A DNA stretch of 64,000 nucleotides from an uncultured Caldilineaceae bacterium. Lineage in GTDB: Bacteria > Chloroflexota > Anaerolineae > Caldilineales > Caldilineaceae. A program made the position numbers and the translations under genes. Below, piece by piece: positions 26,639 to 35,455 of the stretch (position 1 is its first letter; each line of letters starts with the position of its first letter). The notes below the pieces were generated by a model. It had not been told where the DNA came from. It ran no database searches and saw only the letters and a list, made by a program, of their open reading frames with translations. The stretch covers positions 124,001-188,000 of the forward strand of contig OX638330.1 of NCBI GenBank assembly GCA_951812725.1, written 5' to 3'.

Positions 26639-27727
26639 TCACTCACCGTTCTCATCAGGCGCCTGCGCCAATAAATCGTCAGGCACTTTCATAAACTCTT
26701 GCAATACCGTTGTGGCAAATGCCCCCTTAGGTAGCGAAAACTGTACCACGATGTCCGTCCCATTCTGCCCAACCGACAGATCATCGAGCAGAATCCTTCC
26801 CAGCCGCCGCGTGCCCATCATCTTTGCCTTGGCAAACGAGTCAATGTCCAGCCCGCTCTCCGCCAGGACCTCCCGCTCCAACTCCCCCGATTCGGCTCCC
26901 GCATCCCACATCTTCGGACCGTAAATCGGCGTCGTAAAACTAATCTCTTTCCGTTCGTAGCGGCTCTGCTCCGCCTCCCGATCAGCGACAACGAACAGCC
27001 CGCCCGTGTCATGCTTCTTGGCGATGTCTCCCGTCATCATCTCTGCGAATCGGCCCTGTTGCTGCCGCACGGCCAGATAACGATTGCACAGATAACTCTG
27101 CACGCTCGCCAGCAGCAGACCGCGCAACCAGCGGTTGGACATTCGCTTCCCACCCTGAAGCAACTCCCAGCCCCGCCGCACATTCGCCCCATTTTGCCCC
27201 AGGCGCTGCGGGCCGTAAAAGTTGGGAAGCCCCCTATCCCGCAACTGCGCCGCCACGGCTTCGGCCCGCGTCATCGCTTCCTCGCCCTGGACCGATGGCC
27301 CTGTAACCGTAATTGCAAAACGATTGCCCAACAGGTGGCCCTTCTTGAGCTTGTTGCGATGCAGCCGCACCCAATTGACCGTCACCGGCGTCTTCTCGCC
27401 GATGCGCTCCGGCGCCGCACGCAAAAACCCGTCGTCCACGTGGCCCACCAGCAAGCTGAACGTCTGCGTTGTCCGCGCAAACTTGTCCTTCATGCCGGCA
27501 AAACTGACCGCGTTGTACGGCAGGTCGAACGCCTCCGCCAGTCCCCGCTGTACCTCCCGCGTAGTCAGTTCCTCTTTCGTAATATTGACATAGAGATGCT
27601 GGCCCACGCCGCTCGCTTCGTATAGAGGAATCTCCTCAACCACAAAGGCTTCCGGCGCAGCCCGCAACTGGCCCCCGATCCCCGGCAGCCCTTCTGTACT
27701 GTACGGTAGTTTCAGATCCAGTTCCAA
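26639..27727 (-). CDS. truD: tRNA pseudouridine(13) synthase TruD
   Basis: 362 residues. The N-terminal part has GGQLRAAPEAFVVEEIPLYEASGVGQHLYVNI and the catalytic motif FAGMKDKFARTTQ (catalytic Asp in KDK). The TRUD insertion domain follows, and NFYGPQRLG marks the second core half. TruD makes pseudouridine at position 13 of tRNA-Glu. The gene is followed at 84 bases by the Lon-N-like gene. Confidence 0.95.
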   Translation of the reverse strand: MELDLKLPYSTEGLPGIGGQLRAAPEAFVVEEIPLYEASGVGQHLYVNITKEELTTREVQRGLAEAFDLPYNAVSFAGMKDKFARTTQTFSLLVGHVDDGFLRAAPERIGEKTPVTVNWVRLHRNKLKKGHLLGNRFAITVTGPSVQGEEAMTRAEAVAAQLRDRGLPNFYGPQRLGQNGANVRRGWELLQGGKRMSNRWLRGLLLASVQSYLCNRYLAVRQQQGRFAEMMTGDIAKKHDTGGLFVVADREAEQSRYERKEISFTTPIYGPKMWDAGAESGELEREVLAESGLDIDSFAKAKMMGTRRLGRILLDDLSVGQNGTDIVVQFSLPKGAFATTVLQEFMKVPDDLLAQAPDENGE

Positions 27728-27957
27728 GACAGTTCCAAACCTTTTGGCCCGTCCACATGGTTAGAGGGAAGTATAGCAGATCGCAGCCCCCCACATGGGA
27801 AGATATGTTCCAATGATGAAATTACTCTACCTATATCGATTCGTACCCATCCAAAGCAACCCTGCCCCGGATCGCCGGCGTCTCGCACCCAACCCGCCAA
27901 CAACCGACCTCCAACCGCAGAAGTTTCTGACCACTGACCACTGACCACTGCAGTTCC

Positions 27958-28180
27958 GGGCGGTCGGGCCTTCGGCCCTCCCTTGTGCAGGGGCTGCGCC
28001 CCCGCAACGCCCCCCTACAAAACCATCCCTCACCGACCGTGTTTACGCTTCCCCAGCATCGTGTCTGGCGAACGGGGTCTACTCCCCCACTTGCCGCCTA
28101 AACACACCGACCACGGACCACAAATCACCGGTGTTCCACGGACGACTGGTGTTCCACTGAAAACTAGAAACTGCAGTTTC
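27958..28180 (+). repeat. Intergenic repeat family A, copy 3
   Basis: Preceded by a CCACTGACCACTGACCACTG run, then CAGTTCCGGG and the standard double-hairpin core, then tail type 2 (TGTTTACGCTTCCCCAGC, ATCGTGTCTGGCGAACGG) and a closing GTTCCACTGAAAACTAG block. It is followed directly by copy 4, so the two form a tandem repeat of 223 bp. Confidence 0.9.
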
Positions 28181-28365
28181 GGGCGGTCGGGCCTTCGGCC
28201 CTCCCTTGTGCAGGGGCTGCGCCCCCGCAACGCCCCCCTACAAAACCATCCCTCACCGACCGTGTTTACGCTTCCCCAGCATCGTGTCTGCCGAACGGGG
28301 TCTACTCCCCCACTTGCTGTCTCATCCCCCTAACCCCCGCAGTTCCCCCGCAGTTCCGCGACTAC
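28181..28365 (+). repeat. Intergenic repeat family A, copy 4
   Basis: Second unit of the tandem: core identical to copy 3 and the same tail type 2, nearly identical up to CACTTGC. It ends in CCCGCAGTTCCCCCGCAGTTCCGCG, the same closing block as copy 8. The SAM-dependent methyltransferase gene (leftward) ends at 28362 inside its last bases. Confidence 0.9.
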
Positions 28366-28997
28366 CCGTCATTATAATAAAGCAAACTGTAGCAAAAGGG
28401 CGTGCCCCGCGCCCCGCCGAACCGAAACCCCACTTCCCCCAGCCACAACCGCACCGTTCGCTGCAGCGCATATCCGGCATGAGGCATCTCTTCGCTGACC
28501 GCCACGCGCCCGCCCGGCTTGAGTACCCGCCGCAACTCTTCCAACGCGAAAAGTGGTTGCGGCATCTCGGACAGCGCCGCGATCGCAACCGCAACGTCCA
28601 CGCTGTTTCTTTCTAACGGCAGGCGGTAGGCGCCGCACTGATGAAAGTCAACGCGTGAACCAAATCCCGCGCTTTCGACCCTGGCGCGGGCCGCGTCAAC
28701 CATCGGTGCCTGAATATCCACCGCATGAACCCGTCCCTCGCCGCCCACCTGCCGCGCCATCTCGACAGTAAATGTGCCCGTGCCGCATCCCAAATCCAGC
28801 ACAGTCAGGCCGGGACCAATACCGAACGGGCCCAGGGTCCTGACAGGATCGCGATAATGCATCCGCACCGGATGATCGAGCAGATCCCGCAGCGGCGCCG
28901 GATAGGGGCGGGGCCGCACGCGCTGCGCGATGCGCGCGCCAATCTGCGCGCCTACCGCAACGCCTGCGCTTCGTATCAGAAGATTACCCAATCCCAT
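28362..28997 (-). CDS. Class I SAM-dependent methyltransferase
   Basis: 211 residues. An N-terminal hydrophobic lead (LLIRSAGVAVGAQIGARIAQR) precedes the Rossmann motifs: VLDLGCGTGTFTVEMAR (motif I), VHAVDIQAPMVDAARAR, VDVAVAIAALSEMPQPLFALEELRRVLKPGGRVAVSE. This is UbiE/arsenite-methyltransferase-like. It lacks the Cys set of ArsM. The ArsA-type ATPase gene 71 bases upstream is read the same way, but no arsenic genes (arsR, arsB) are seen. Substrate unknown. Confidence 0.85.
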   Translation of the reverse strand: MGLGNLLIRSAGVAVGAQIGARIAQRVRPRPYPAPLRDLLDHPVRMHYRDPVRTLGPFGIGPGLTVLDLGCGTGTFTVEMARQVGGEGRVHAVDIQAPMVDAARARVESAGFGSRVDFHQCGAYRLPLERNSVDVAVAIAALSEMPQPLFALEELRRVLKPGGRVAVSEEMPHAGYALQRTVRLWLGEVGFRFGGARGTPFCYSLLYYNDG

Positions 28998-29068
28998 GCG
29001 TCAAAACCCTGTTAACTGCCAATCAGATCCAGTGAACCGCCAACTCGCCGCTGTCAGACGGCAACTGA

Positions 29069-30316
29069 TCACCCGCCGCCGCAGGGAAAACGAATCCGCA
29101 ATATCCCGCCGGCAAAGACCGCTCCGCTGGCTTCCCGTTGCGCCAGCACCGCCGGCAGCAGATATTCGCGCTTGAAGTTGCCAATCGTGATGAAAAGCTC
29201 ATCGCCCCGCTTCTTCAGCCGAATCTTATCCAGCTCAATGTGCGGCAATGGCAGTTTGAGAACGAAATCGCTGCCCTGCTCCTCGATCTCCTGTACCTGA
29301 CCCACAAACATCACCTCGCCCGGATCGCGCTGACCGTACATCTCATCCGCCAGCGACCGCAACGGCCCAAAACCGACCACCTCCTCGCTGCGCCAGCCGC
29401 TGTACAGAATCGGCAGAGGATAGAAATCCCGCTCGATTTCAACCAGGTAGCGTGCCTGATTCTCCTGAAGTTGACGCAAATAAGGGTCGTTGCTCGGCGC
29501 CGACAGGGCTGCCTCCCCTTCCTGCAAAAGCGTTCCGCCGCCCGCCCCAACCGCCTCAGCCCCTTGCGGTCGGACACCCGGCAGTATGCGATTGACCACC
29601 ACCGCATCCACGGGACATTCGAAAAGCGACAAATAGGTCACCGCCCGGGCCGCCTCTTTTATCACCATCTTTTCAGGATTGATCACGACCCGGTAGCTGG
29701 TGGTCTGCGCATCGCTCAACACCCGTTGCAGCTCCTTTACATCATCCACCAGTTTGGGCAGACCCGCCAGCGCGTCCTGCTCCGGCATCAGCCGCCCCAA
29801 CAACCCGCCGGTCAGCCGCATGGCCGTCTCACCCCAACCAAAGAAACGTTCCACATACCACTGAAAGGTCTCCGGCATGGCCAGCAGCCGCATAGTCTCG
29901 CCCGTCGGCGCCGCATCAACAACTACCCGGTCAAATTCACGCGTGGCCGCATTTCGATAAATATGTAACAGGCTGAAGATCTCCTCCATGCCCGGTATGA
30001 TCGCCATCTCTTCGGCAACCGTCTTGCTCATGCCCTGCTTGCGCAAAATCTTGCCCATGTACCCCTGCAACGAGCCCCAGTTCTTCCGCAGTTCGTCCAG
30101 GACGTTGATCTCCTGCGCAAACAGATTGTCCGTGATCTCCGTCGGTACGCTTTGCAGCGGCCTGTCCAGGCTGTCCGCCAGGCTGTGAGCGATATCCGTG
30201 CTGACCACAAGCGTACTGTACCCCATCTGCGCGCAGCGCAGCGCGGTCGCCGCCGCCGTCGTCGTCTTGCCAACGCCTCCCTTGCCCAGATAAAGTAGAA
30301 TCCGCACCGCCGCCAC
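29069..30316 (-). CDS. ArsA/Get3-type ATPase with C-terminal HSP20-like domain
   Basis: 415 residues from a GTG start. The deviant Walker [20 protein letters not shown] is at the N-terminus, switch [13 protein letters not shown] and switch [21 protein letters not shown] follow, then [10 protein letters not shown]. The last 80 residues ([39 protein letters not shown]) form an alpha-crystallin-like domain, as in Chloroflexota and actinobacterial ArsA-like proteins. It lacks the metalloid-binding Cys triad, so a chaperone/targeting role is more likely than arsenite export. Downstream genes: a methyltransferase; upstream: a membrane protein. Confidence 0.85.
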   Translation of the reverse strand: MAAVRILLYLGKGGVGKTTTAAATALRCAQMGYSTLVVSTDIAHSLADSLDRPLQSVPTEITDNLFAQEINVLDELRKNWGSLQGYMGKILRKQGMSKTVAEEMAIIPGMEEIFSLLHIYRNAATREFDRVVVDAAPTGETMRLLAMPETFQWYVERFFGWGETAMRLTGGLLGRLMPEQDALAGLPKLVDDVKELQRVLSDAQTTSYRVVINPEKMVIKEAARAVTYLSLFECPVDAVVVNRILPGVRPQGAEAVGAGGGTLLQEGEAALSAPSNDPYLRQLQENQARYLVEIERDFYPLPILYSGWRSEEVVGFGPLRSLADEMYGQRDPGEVMFVGQVQEIEEQGSDFVLKLPLPHIELDKIRLKKRGDELFITIGNFKREYLLPAVLAQREASGAVFAGGILRIRFPCGGG

Positions 30317-30391
30317 CTCTCTTCATCGCACAGAAACGGGGCTTCCCGACCTCCTGCCGCCGCAGAAGTCAGAACCGTCGCGTCAATCGCC

Positions 30392-31111
30392 CTATTCGCC
30401 CGCCTCGTCAGAACCTGCGCGGCGCCTGCCGCCGCCCTTGCGCCGCAACTTCGCCCCGAGTACCAGCGCCAGCAGCAGCCCGCCGGCCAGCACATAATAC
30501 GCAGCCGCGCGGCTCAGACCGAACCAACCCCGAATCCGCCACCAGTACAACGGCAACTGGGCCCAATAGCTCCAGCGCAGATGCCAGCGATGGCCGATCG
30601 AAATCACATACCTTCCAATCCTGTTGTGGCGGGTCCACACCACAAGATAGCAGCGCCCGCCTACCAGCGTGCGCGTGTCGATAAGAGGGCCGGGATAGTA
30701 ATGAACATGGGTCAGAACATCCTTTACCGGTTGCAGCAGTTCGCTTGGCGGCGGCGCCACAATCGCGCTGTAACCGTGAGGCAACTCCAGTGGCAACTCT
30801 TGCGTGTCCGCGCTGTATGGCAGGCTCCGCGCCACGATCGCAAAGGTCGGCAGCACCGAACCGCCGCGGGGCAGGACCGGCACGAACAACTGCGCCCGCA
30901 GACGGTCGCCCGCCTTGCAATCCACCCGGTAAACATGCGTCTCCCCAAGCTGGGTGAACGCCCCAAAAATGAGCCGTTTCCGGCTGAAATCGGCGAAAGA
31001 TTCGCCTTCAACCAACTGGCTGCTCGGCCGGCTCCCAAATACAGGTACGCTACCCGCAAGATCGACGCCGGCAACAGGCTTGGCCCCGCCGTTAGCGTCT
31101 GCGGCAGTCAC
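30392..31111 (-). CDS. Single-pass membrane protein of unknown function
   Basis: 239 residues. No signal peptide is evident. A soluble region of about 190 residues (RLIFGAFTQLGETHVYRVDCKAGDRLRAQLFVP, HYYPGPLIDTRTLVGGRCYLVVWTRHNRIGRYVISIGHRW) looks like an all-beta, possibly pre-peptidase C-terminal or galactose-binding-like fold. One membrane segment (AAAYYVLAGGLLLALVLGAKL) is near the end, followed by a basic tail. I do not recognise a family. It is 75 bases upstream of the ArsA-like gene on the same strand, so an operon is likely. Confidence 0.6.
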   Translation of the reverse strand: MTAADANGGAKPVAGVDLAGSVPVFGSRPSSQLVEGESFADFSRKRLIFGAFTQLGETHVYRVDCKAGDRLRAQLFVPVLPRGGSVLPTFAIVARSLPYSADTQELPLELPHGYSAIVAPPPSELLQPVKDVLTHVHYYPGPLIDTRTLVGGRCYLVVWTRHNRIGRYVISIGHRWHLRWSYWAQLPLYWWRIRGWFGLSRAAAYYVLAGGLLLALVLGAKLRRKGGGRRRAGSDEAGE

Positions 31112-31278
31112 AACCCCTCCTGCTAATATACGTATAGGATGCGTGTGTGTTGCAGTCCGATGTCACGGGCAAGAGTCTATCACCCTCGCGCCCGCTCCGT
31201 CAACCAAATCCGCCCCCGCGCGTTGGCAGAGAAAGAGCATTCTCCCCTCCCACTCCTCTCTCCTCACTCCTGTCATCT

Positions 31279-31490
31279 GGGCGGTCGGGCCTTCGGCCCT
31301 CCCTTGTGCAGGGGCTGCGCCCCCGCAACGCCCCCCTAGGCTAGCGACCGTGTTTATGCTTCGCCAGCATCGTGTCTGGCGAACGGAGTCTACTCCCCCA
31401 CTTGCCGCCTCAACCCACCGACCATCGACCGCTAATCTCCGGTGTTCCCCTGACGACCGGTGTTCCACTGAAAACTAACAACTGACTATT
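31279..31490 (+). repeat. Intergenic repeat family A, copy 5
   Basis: Standard core, but the join after the second hairpin reads CCCCCCTAGGCTAGCGACC instead of CTACAAAACC, as in copy 8. Tail type 2 follows with GTTCCACTGAAAACTAACAACTG at its end, and the family B copy 3 begins immediately at 31491. Confidence 0.9.
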
Positions 31491-31766
31491 AGGGCTCGTT
31501 GACGTTTGTCTGGTCAACGACTTCCGGGCGCAAATTACGCCTGATCGTCGAAGGGCGGCGCAGCAGCGCAAAGAATATTCGATACGCCTCTAGTGTTCTC
31601 CGCGTCCTCCGCGGACAAAAAGGTGTTCTTCGCGACCCTTCGCGTGACTTCGCGGATCAAATGGTTTTGTCTATTTCAACGGTAAAGCGAGAAACATCCC
31701 TAACAGGCCTGCAGGCTTTCAGTTCTTGTTGACATCTGAACAGCCTTCCTAAAATGTCAACGGAAC
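31491..31766 (+). repeat. Intergenic repeat family B, copy 3 (full)
   Basis: Nearly identical to 9979-10254 over the full length, from AGGGCTCGTTGACG to AAAATGTCAACGGAAC. It sits between copy 5 of family A and an orphan A tail, suggesting that the B unit was inserted in, or recombined with, an A unit. Confidence 0.88.
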
Positions 31767-31775
31767 AAAAAACTG

Positions 31776-31908
31776 CAGTTCCGTCCGTGTGCGCGCATTC
31801 CAGCAGTGCCGCTCCACCAACGTGGCGGCTGCCAACCGAATACGCAACGAGCTGGCCTGAACGGATGGAGCGAAGGGTTGGTCTGTACAGAAAGCGTACG
31901 GCTTAGCA
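31776..31908 (+). repeat. Orphan tail of family A lacking the core
   Basis: CTGCAGTTCCG, the word that normally precedes the A core, is joined directly to GTGTGCGCGCATTCCAGCAG and the rest of tail type 1 (AACGTGGCGGCTGCC, CGAATACGCAACGAG), ending near GGCTTAGCAG. The double-hairpin core is missing, as if deleted. Confidence 0.75.
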
Positions 31909-32036
31909 GTCACCAAAAATCCAAGATCAAGAAACTGTTCCATCCTGATTCAAACCGCATCTGCCCAAAAGATTCTGTACAGACTTTCAAGGTCAGAATC
32001 TTGGAAATCTGCAGAATTCTATGGTACGCTTTCCCC

Positions 32037-33377
32037 ATGAATGCACGCGTCCTCGCCCAGCTCACCCTCGTCCACGTAGGGGTCTCCATCACCGTCGTCC
32101 CGATCACCAGTACGCTCAATCGCGTTATGATCGCCGACCTCAAGATGCCCGTGATGCTGGTAGCCGTCCTGGTCGCACTGCCCTACCTGCTTTCCCCTCT
32201 CCAGATCTTCTTGGGCAACTGGTCCGATCGCCATCCCGCCGCCGACTACCACCGTACACCCTGGATTCTCCTCGGCGGCCTTCTCGCCGCGACCGGCAGT
32301 TACTTCACCGTCCACGTCGCCTACCTGCTCGATCAAAACTTCGTGCTGGGTCTCTGGGCCGCGGCTTTCGTCTTCTGCCTCTGGGGCGTCGGTATCAATG
32401 CCGCCTCGGTCAGCTATCTCTCCCTGGTCACCGACCTCGCCGATGAAGACGGGCGCAGTCGCGCCGTCAGCATCATGTGGACGGCGATGATCCTGTCTAC
32501 CATAATCACCAGCCTTGGTCTCTCCCGCATGTTGACAACACCCGCGCCCCTCGCAGGCGGTGGCGCCATTGCCGACCTTTCGAAAGAGACGCTCATTACC
32601 GCCTTCGGTGTCATCTGGTTCGTATCCGTCATATTTGTGCTTGTGGGCAGCTACCGCATCGAACCGCGAGCATCAGCGCGAGCCGCCCAACCTACTCACA
32701 GCGCCGATGATCCCATGCAGGCGTTGCGCCTGCTGGCGTTAAACCCGGAGGCCCGCCGCTTTTTTGTCTATCTGATGGTGGTACTGATCAGCATCCACGC
32801 GCAGGATGTGTTGCTGGAGCCGTTCGGCGCCGAAGCATTGGGCATGTCCGTCGCCGTCACCTCTCGCCTGACATCGATCTGGGGTGCCGGCATCTTTATC
32901 ACGCTCTTGGCCGGGATCATTTTCGTCAAGCGCTGGGGCAAGAAAACCGGTGCCAACCTGGGCGCGTTTGTTACCGCCATCGCCTTCGCCTCAATTATCG
33001 CCACCGGTCTCCTCGGCCAATCGAACCTGTTTTTCGGTGCCGTCTTCCTTCTGGGCCTGGGCGGCGGCCTTATGACCGTCAGCAATCTCAGTTTCATGCT
33101 CGACATGACCGTGCCCCAGGCCGCCGGTCTCTACATTGGCGCCTGGAGCGTCGCAAATTTCGCCGGTCAGGCCATCGGCAACATAATCAGCGGCGTCCTC
33201 TGGGACCTCTTCTTCTGGCTCACGGGCAATCCGCTGATGGGGTACGCAGCCGTCTTCACGCTCGAAATCGCCGGCCTCCTGCTGGCTGTCTGGCTCTTCC
33301 GTTCAATCAGTGTCGCAAAATTCCGACGTCAAGCCGAAGTGCGCCTGCCCACCGTTCTCTCACTTGCCACCGAGTAA
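32037..33377 (+). CDS. MFS transporter, PucC/BCH-like family
   Basis: About 446 residues from ATG 32037 (an upstream extension to 31806 runs through the repeat tail and is not credible). Twelve hydrophobic segments can be counted. The family signature is ALPYLLSPLQIFLGNWSDRHPAADYHRTPWILLGGLL near the N-terminus and GLGGGLMTVSNLSFMLDMTVPQAAGLYIGAWSVANFAGQAIGN in the second half. PucC-like carriers were named for light-harvesting complex assembly in phototrophs, but homologues in non-phototrophic Chloroflexota are common. There is no bch or puf gene in view, so the substrate is unknown. Confidence 0.85.
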   Translation: MNARVLAQLTLVHVGVSITVVPITSTLNRVMIADLKMPVMLVAVLVALPYLLSPLQIFLGNWSDRHPAADYHRTPWILLGGLLAATGSYFTVHVAYLLDQNFVLGLWAAAFVFCLWGVGINAASVSYLSLVTDLADEDGRSRAVSIMWTAMILSTIITSLGLSRMLTTPAPLAGGGAIADLSKETLITAFGVIWFVSVIFVLVGSYRIEPRASARAAQPTHSADDPMQALRLLALNPEARRFFVYLMVVLISIHAQDVLLEPFGAEALGMSVAVTSRLTSIWGAGIFITLLAGIIFVKRWGKKTGANLGAFVTAIAFASIIATGLLGQSNLFFGAVFLLGLGGGLMTVSNLSFMLDMTVPQAAGLYIGAWSVANFAGQAIGNIISGVLWDLFFWLTGNPLMGYAAVFTLEIAGLLLAVWLFRSISVAKFRRQAEVRLPTVLSLATE

Positions 33378-33488
33378 CGCTCTGCTTTTCCTGATTCCAA
33401 AACGTGTTTCGAAGCGCTTCTAGCCAGCAAAAGCGTGTTGAACCTACTCCACCAGCGGGCTCCGGCTGTGCAAAGTGCGGTTCGTCTA

Positions 33489-33497
33489 TGCTATACT
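33489..33497 (+). promoter_or_regulatory. Extended -10 promoter candidate
   Basis: TGCTATACT, the same nonamer as at 9185, lies 117 bases before the ATG at 33614 in a gap where a promoter is needed. No clear -35 partner. Confidence 0.35.
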
Positions 33498-33613
33498 GGT
33501 AACTGGAATTGGACACACAGGCCAATTCTGACCGCTGCCGACTTCAGTTCTTTCTACTTCTGGCAACGGCCAAGGTGCCGCAAGACTATCTCCCAGCCCT
33601 TGAGGACCGTAGC

Positions 33614-33913
33614 ATGGTCAAAGTACTACTGAGTTACGATATGCGGGAAGGGCACGAAGAAGACTGCCAGCGCTACGTCGTGCAAACCCTCGCGCCCGGG
33701 CTGGCGCAACTGGGTCTGCGCATCACCGACGCTTGGTACACGCTCTGGGGAGAGGCCCCCCAAATCCTCGGCGGCGGCGTCCTCGAGGATAGGGAAGACG
33801 CCTCCCGTATCTTGCACTCAAATGAGTGGCAGGAGTTGATCGCCGGTCTGGAACCGTTCGTCGAGAACTTCAAAGTTCGAGTCGTTGACGCCAACGGCCG
33901 CTTCCAATTCTGA
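33614..33913 (+). CDS. Small dimeric alpha/beta-barrel-like protein (99 aa)
   Basis: 99 residues from ATG 33614 (GAGG six to nine bases upstream). The frame extends upstream to 33509 but without a start signal. The pattern KVLLSYDMREGHEEDCQRYVVQTLAPGLAQLGLRITDAWYTLWG ... LEDREDASRILHSNEWQELIAGLEPFVENFKVRVV fits a ferredoxin-like ABM/NIPSNAP-type fold. Function unknown. It precedes the clan CD-like protein by 32 bases. Confidence 0.65.
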   Translation: MVKVLLSYDMREGHEEDCQRYVVQTLAPGLAQLGLRITDAWYTLWGEAPQILGGGVLEDREDASRILHSNEWQELIAGLEPFVENFKVRVVDANGRFQF

Positions 33914-33945
33914 GCAACCTGCCGTCAACCCGCTTCGCTCTATCT

Positions 33946-34806
33946 ATGCCTCTTGCCCACAACGTGCAAAGCTCCCCCGATACAAATCGCCCTGACACGG
34001 CTTCTCAACCATCCACAATACTGCCCCACAGCGCCAGGCCGGTTGACCGCAAACCCTTGGCGCTGATCGTCTTTCTCGAAAACGTCGGCCATATCAGCGG
34101 CGTCAATCTGCCCCGCTGGGCCATGGCCGCCATCGACTGGGCAACCGAAGAGTACGCCAAGCTGCTGCTGCGGCTCCTCGGCGCACACCGCCGCTACGAC
34201 CGTGTCATCATTCTCGAGGATGACGCCGCCACCGCCGCAAATTTGACCGCCGCCCTCATCGCAGCCAGCGCCACCCATACAGTCGATCAGCTTCTGCTCG
34301 TCCACGGTCAGGAACGTTGCCTCGTCGGTTACAGGGGACAGGAATATGTCGACGCCGCAGACTTCGACGCCTTGCTGGCTCGTTACCTCGAGGATAGCTC
34401 GCTTCTCGACCTGCGCGTGGTCTACGGCCTCAACTGCTACGGCGCCAGCCTGGCCTCCACCTGGCTGGCCCTGGGCGCCCAAGCGGTCAACGGCGCCCAG
34501 GCCGTCAATTGGCTGCCGGAACCGAGTCTCAGCCTCTTTCTGCGCCAATGGCTCAACGGCGCCCCCTTCAGCCAAGCCGTCGGCTACAGCGCCCGCCGCG
34601 CCCGTGCAACTGGCAGACTCCTGTGGCGCGACCGCCCCGATGGCAGCGAACATCCCAACATCGCTGGCAGCCGCCAGATCGTCTACGGCCAGCGCGATGT
34701 GACAATCGCCTCGGCCACCGACAAAGGCCGAACTGTTCAACCTGAACCTGCACAAATATCACAACCGCAGAACGTCTCCGCCCCCCGTCCGGCGGCGGCC
34801 CAATAG
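33946..34806 (+). CDS. Possible clan CD (CHAT/caspase-like) protein
   Basis: 286 residues. The first 35 and last 30 residues look disordered. The middle reads like a caspase-type sheet: RYDRVIILEDDAATAANLTAALIAASATHTVDQLLLVHGQE (candidate His120), then LRVVYGLNCYGASLASTWLALGAQAVNGAQAVNWLPEPS (candidate Cys164), then FLRQWLNGAPFSQAVGYSARRAR. CHAT and gingipain-like proteins share the His-Gly then small-Cys-small order and a GA..VNGA strand. The His-Gly motif is single (HG), not HGHG, and no typical substrate pocket can be named, so the fold call is tentative. The gene lies in a rightward run with an HD hydrolase 26 bases downstream. Confidence 0.5.
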   Translation: MPLAHNVQSSPDTNRPDTASQPSTILPHSARPVDRKPLALIVFLENVGHISGVNLPRWAMAAIDWATEEYAKLLLRLLGAHRRYDRVIILEDDAATAANLTAALIAASATHTVDQLLLVHGQERCLVGYRGQEYVDAADFDALLARYLEDSSLLDLRVVYGLNCYGASLASTWLALGAQAVNGAQAVNWLPEPSLSLFLRQWLNGAPFSQAVGYSARRARATGRLLWRDRPDGSEHPNIAGSRQIVYGQRDVTIASATDKGRTVQPEPAQISQPQNVSAPRPAAAQ

Positions 34807-34831
34807 CCCACAGCAAACACGAGGAACCGTC

Positions 34832-35419
34832 ATGCCCCTTCCCAGTCGAACGGAAGCTATCCAACTACTATATGAATGGGTCGAAACCGAGGGCCTGCGT
34901 CGCCATATGCTGGCCGTGGAGGCCGCCATGCGCCTCTATGCCCGTCACTACGGCGAGGATGAAGATCTCTGGGGACTGACCGGCCTGCTCCACGATCTGG
35001 ACTACGACCGCTTTCCCGATATGGATGACACAGAGAACGGCCATCCTCGCACCGCGCTGCGCCACTTCCGCCAGCACGACTATCCCCCCGAATTCATCCA
35101 CGCCGTCGAGGCCCACGCTACCTTCCTCGGCGTCCCCCGCGAGTCCAGGCTCGACAAAGCCCTGCTGGCCTGCGACGAGCTCACCGGCCTGATCCTGGCC
35201 TGCGCCTACGTGCGCCCCGATCGGGACCTGCGCAGCGTCAGGCTCAAATCGGTCAAGAAGAAGTGGAAGGACAAGCGCTTCACCGCCGCCATCGACCGTG
35301 CCGAGAACCTCCATTTCATCGAGGAGCTGGGCGAACCCTTCGATGAGCATGTGCAGCGCGTCCTCGACGCCATGAAAGAAGTCGCCGCGCAACTGGGCGT
35401 CTCAGGCGAACAAAGCTGA
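34832..35419 (+). CDS. HD-domain phosphohydrolase
   Basis: 195 residues. The HD motif set is visible: RRHMLAVEAAM (first His), LLHDLDYDRFPD (HD), AVEAHATFLG and ACDELTGLI (last Asp). This is the YfbR/HDIG-like superfamily, metal-dependent phosphohydrolases acting on nucleotides or other phosphates. The substrate is unknown. A CGAGGAAC site precedes the ATG. Cotranscription with the preceding gene is likely. Confidence 0.88.
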   Translation: MPLPSRTEAIQLLYEWVETEGLRRHMLAVEAAMRLYARHYGEDEDLWGLTGLLHDLDYDRFPDMDDTENGHPRTALRHFRQHDYPPEFIHAVEAHATFLGVPRESRLDKALLACDELTGLILACAYVRPDRDLRSVRLKSVKKKWKDKRFTAAIDRAENLHFIEELGEPFDEHVQRVLDAMKEVAAQLGVSGEQS

Positions 35420-35455
35420 CGCCGCCTGCAGGCCACAGCTGTCCTGCCGTCAACA

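Noticed and set aside
27920..28365. Possible CRISPR array from the regular repeats
   Set aside because: Units of 185-223 bp carry hairpins, not short direct repeats with unique spacers; no cas gene is present.
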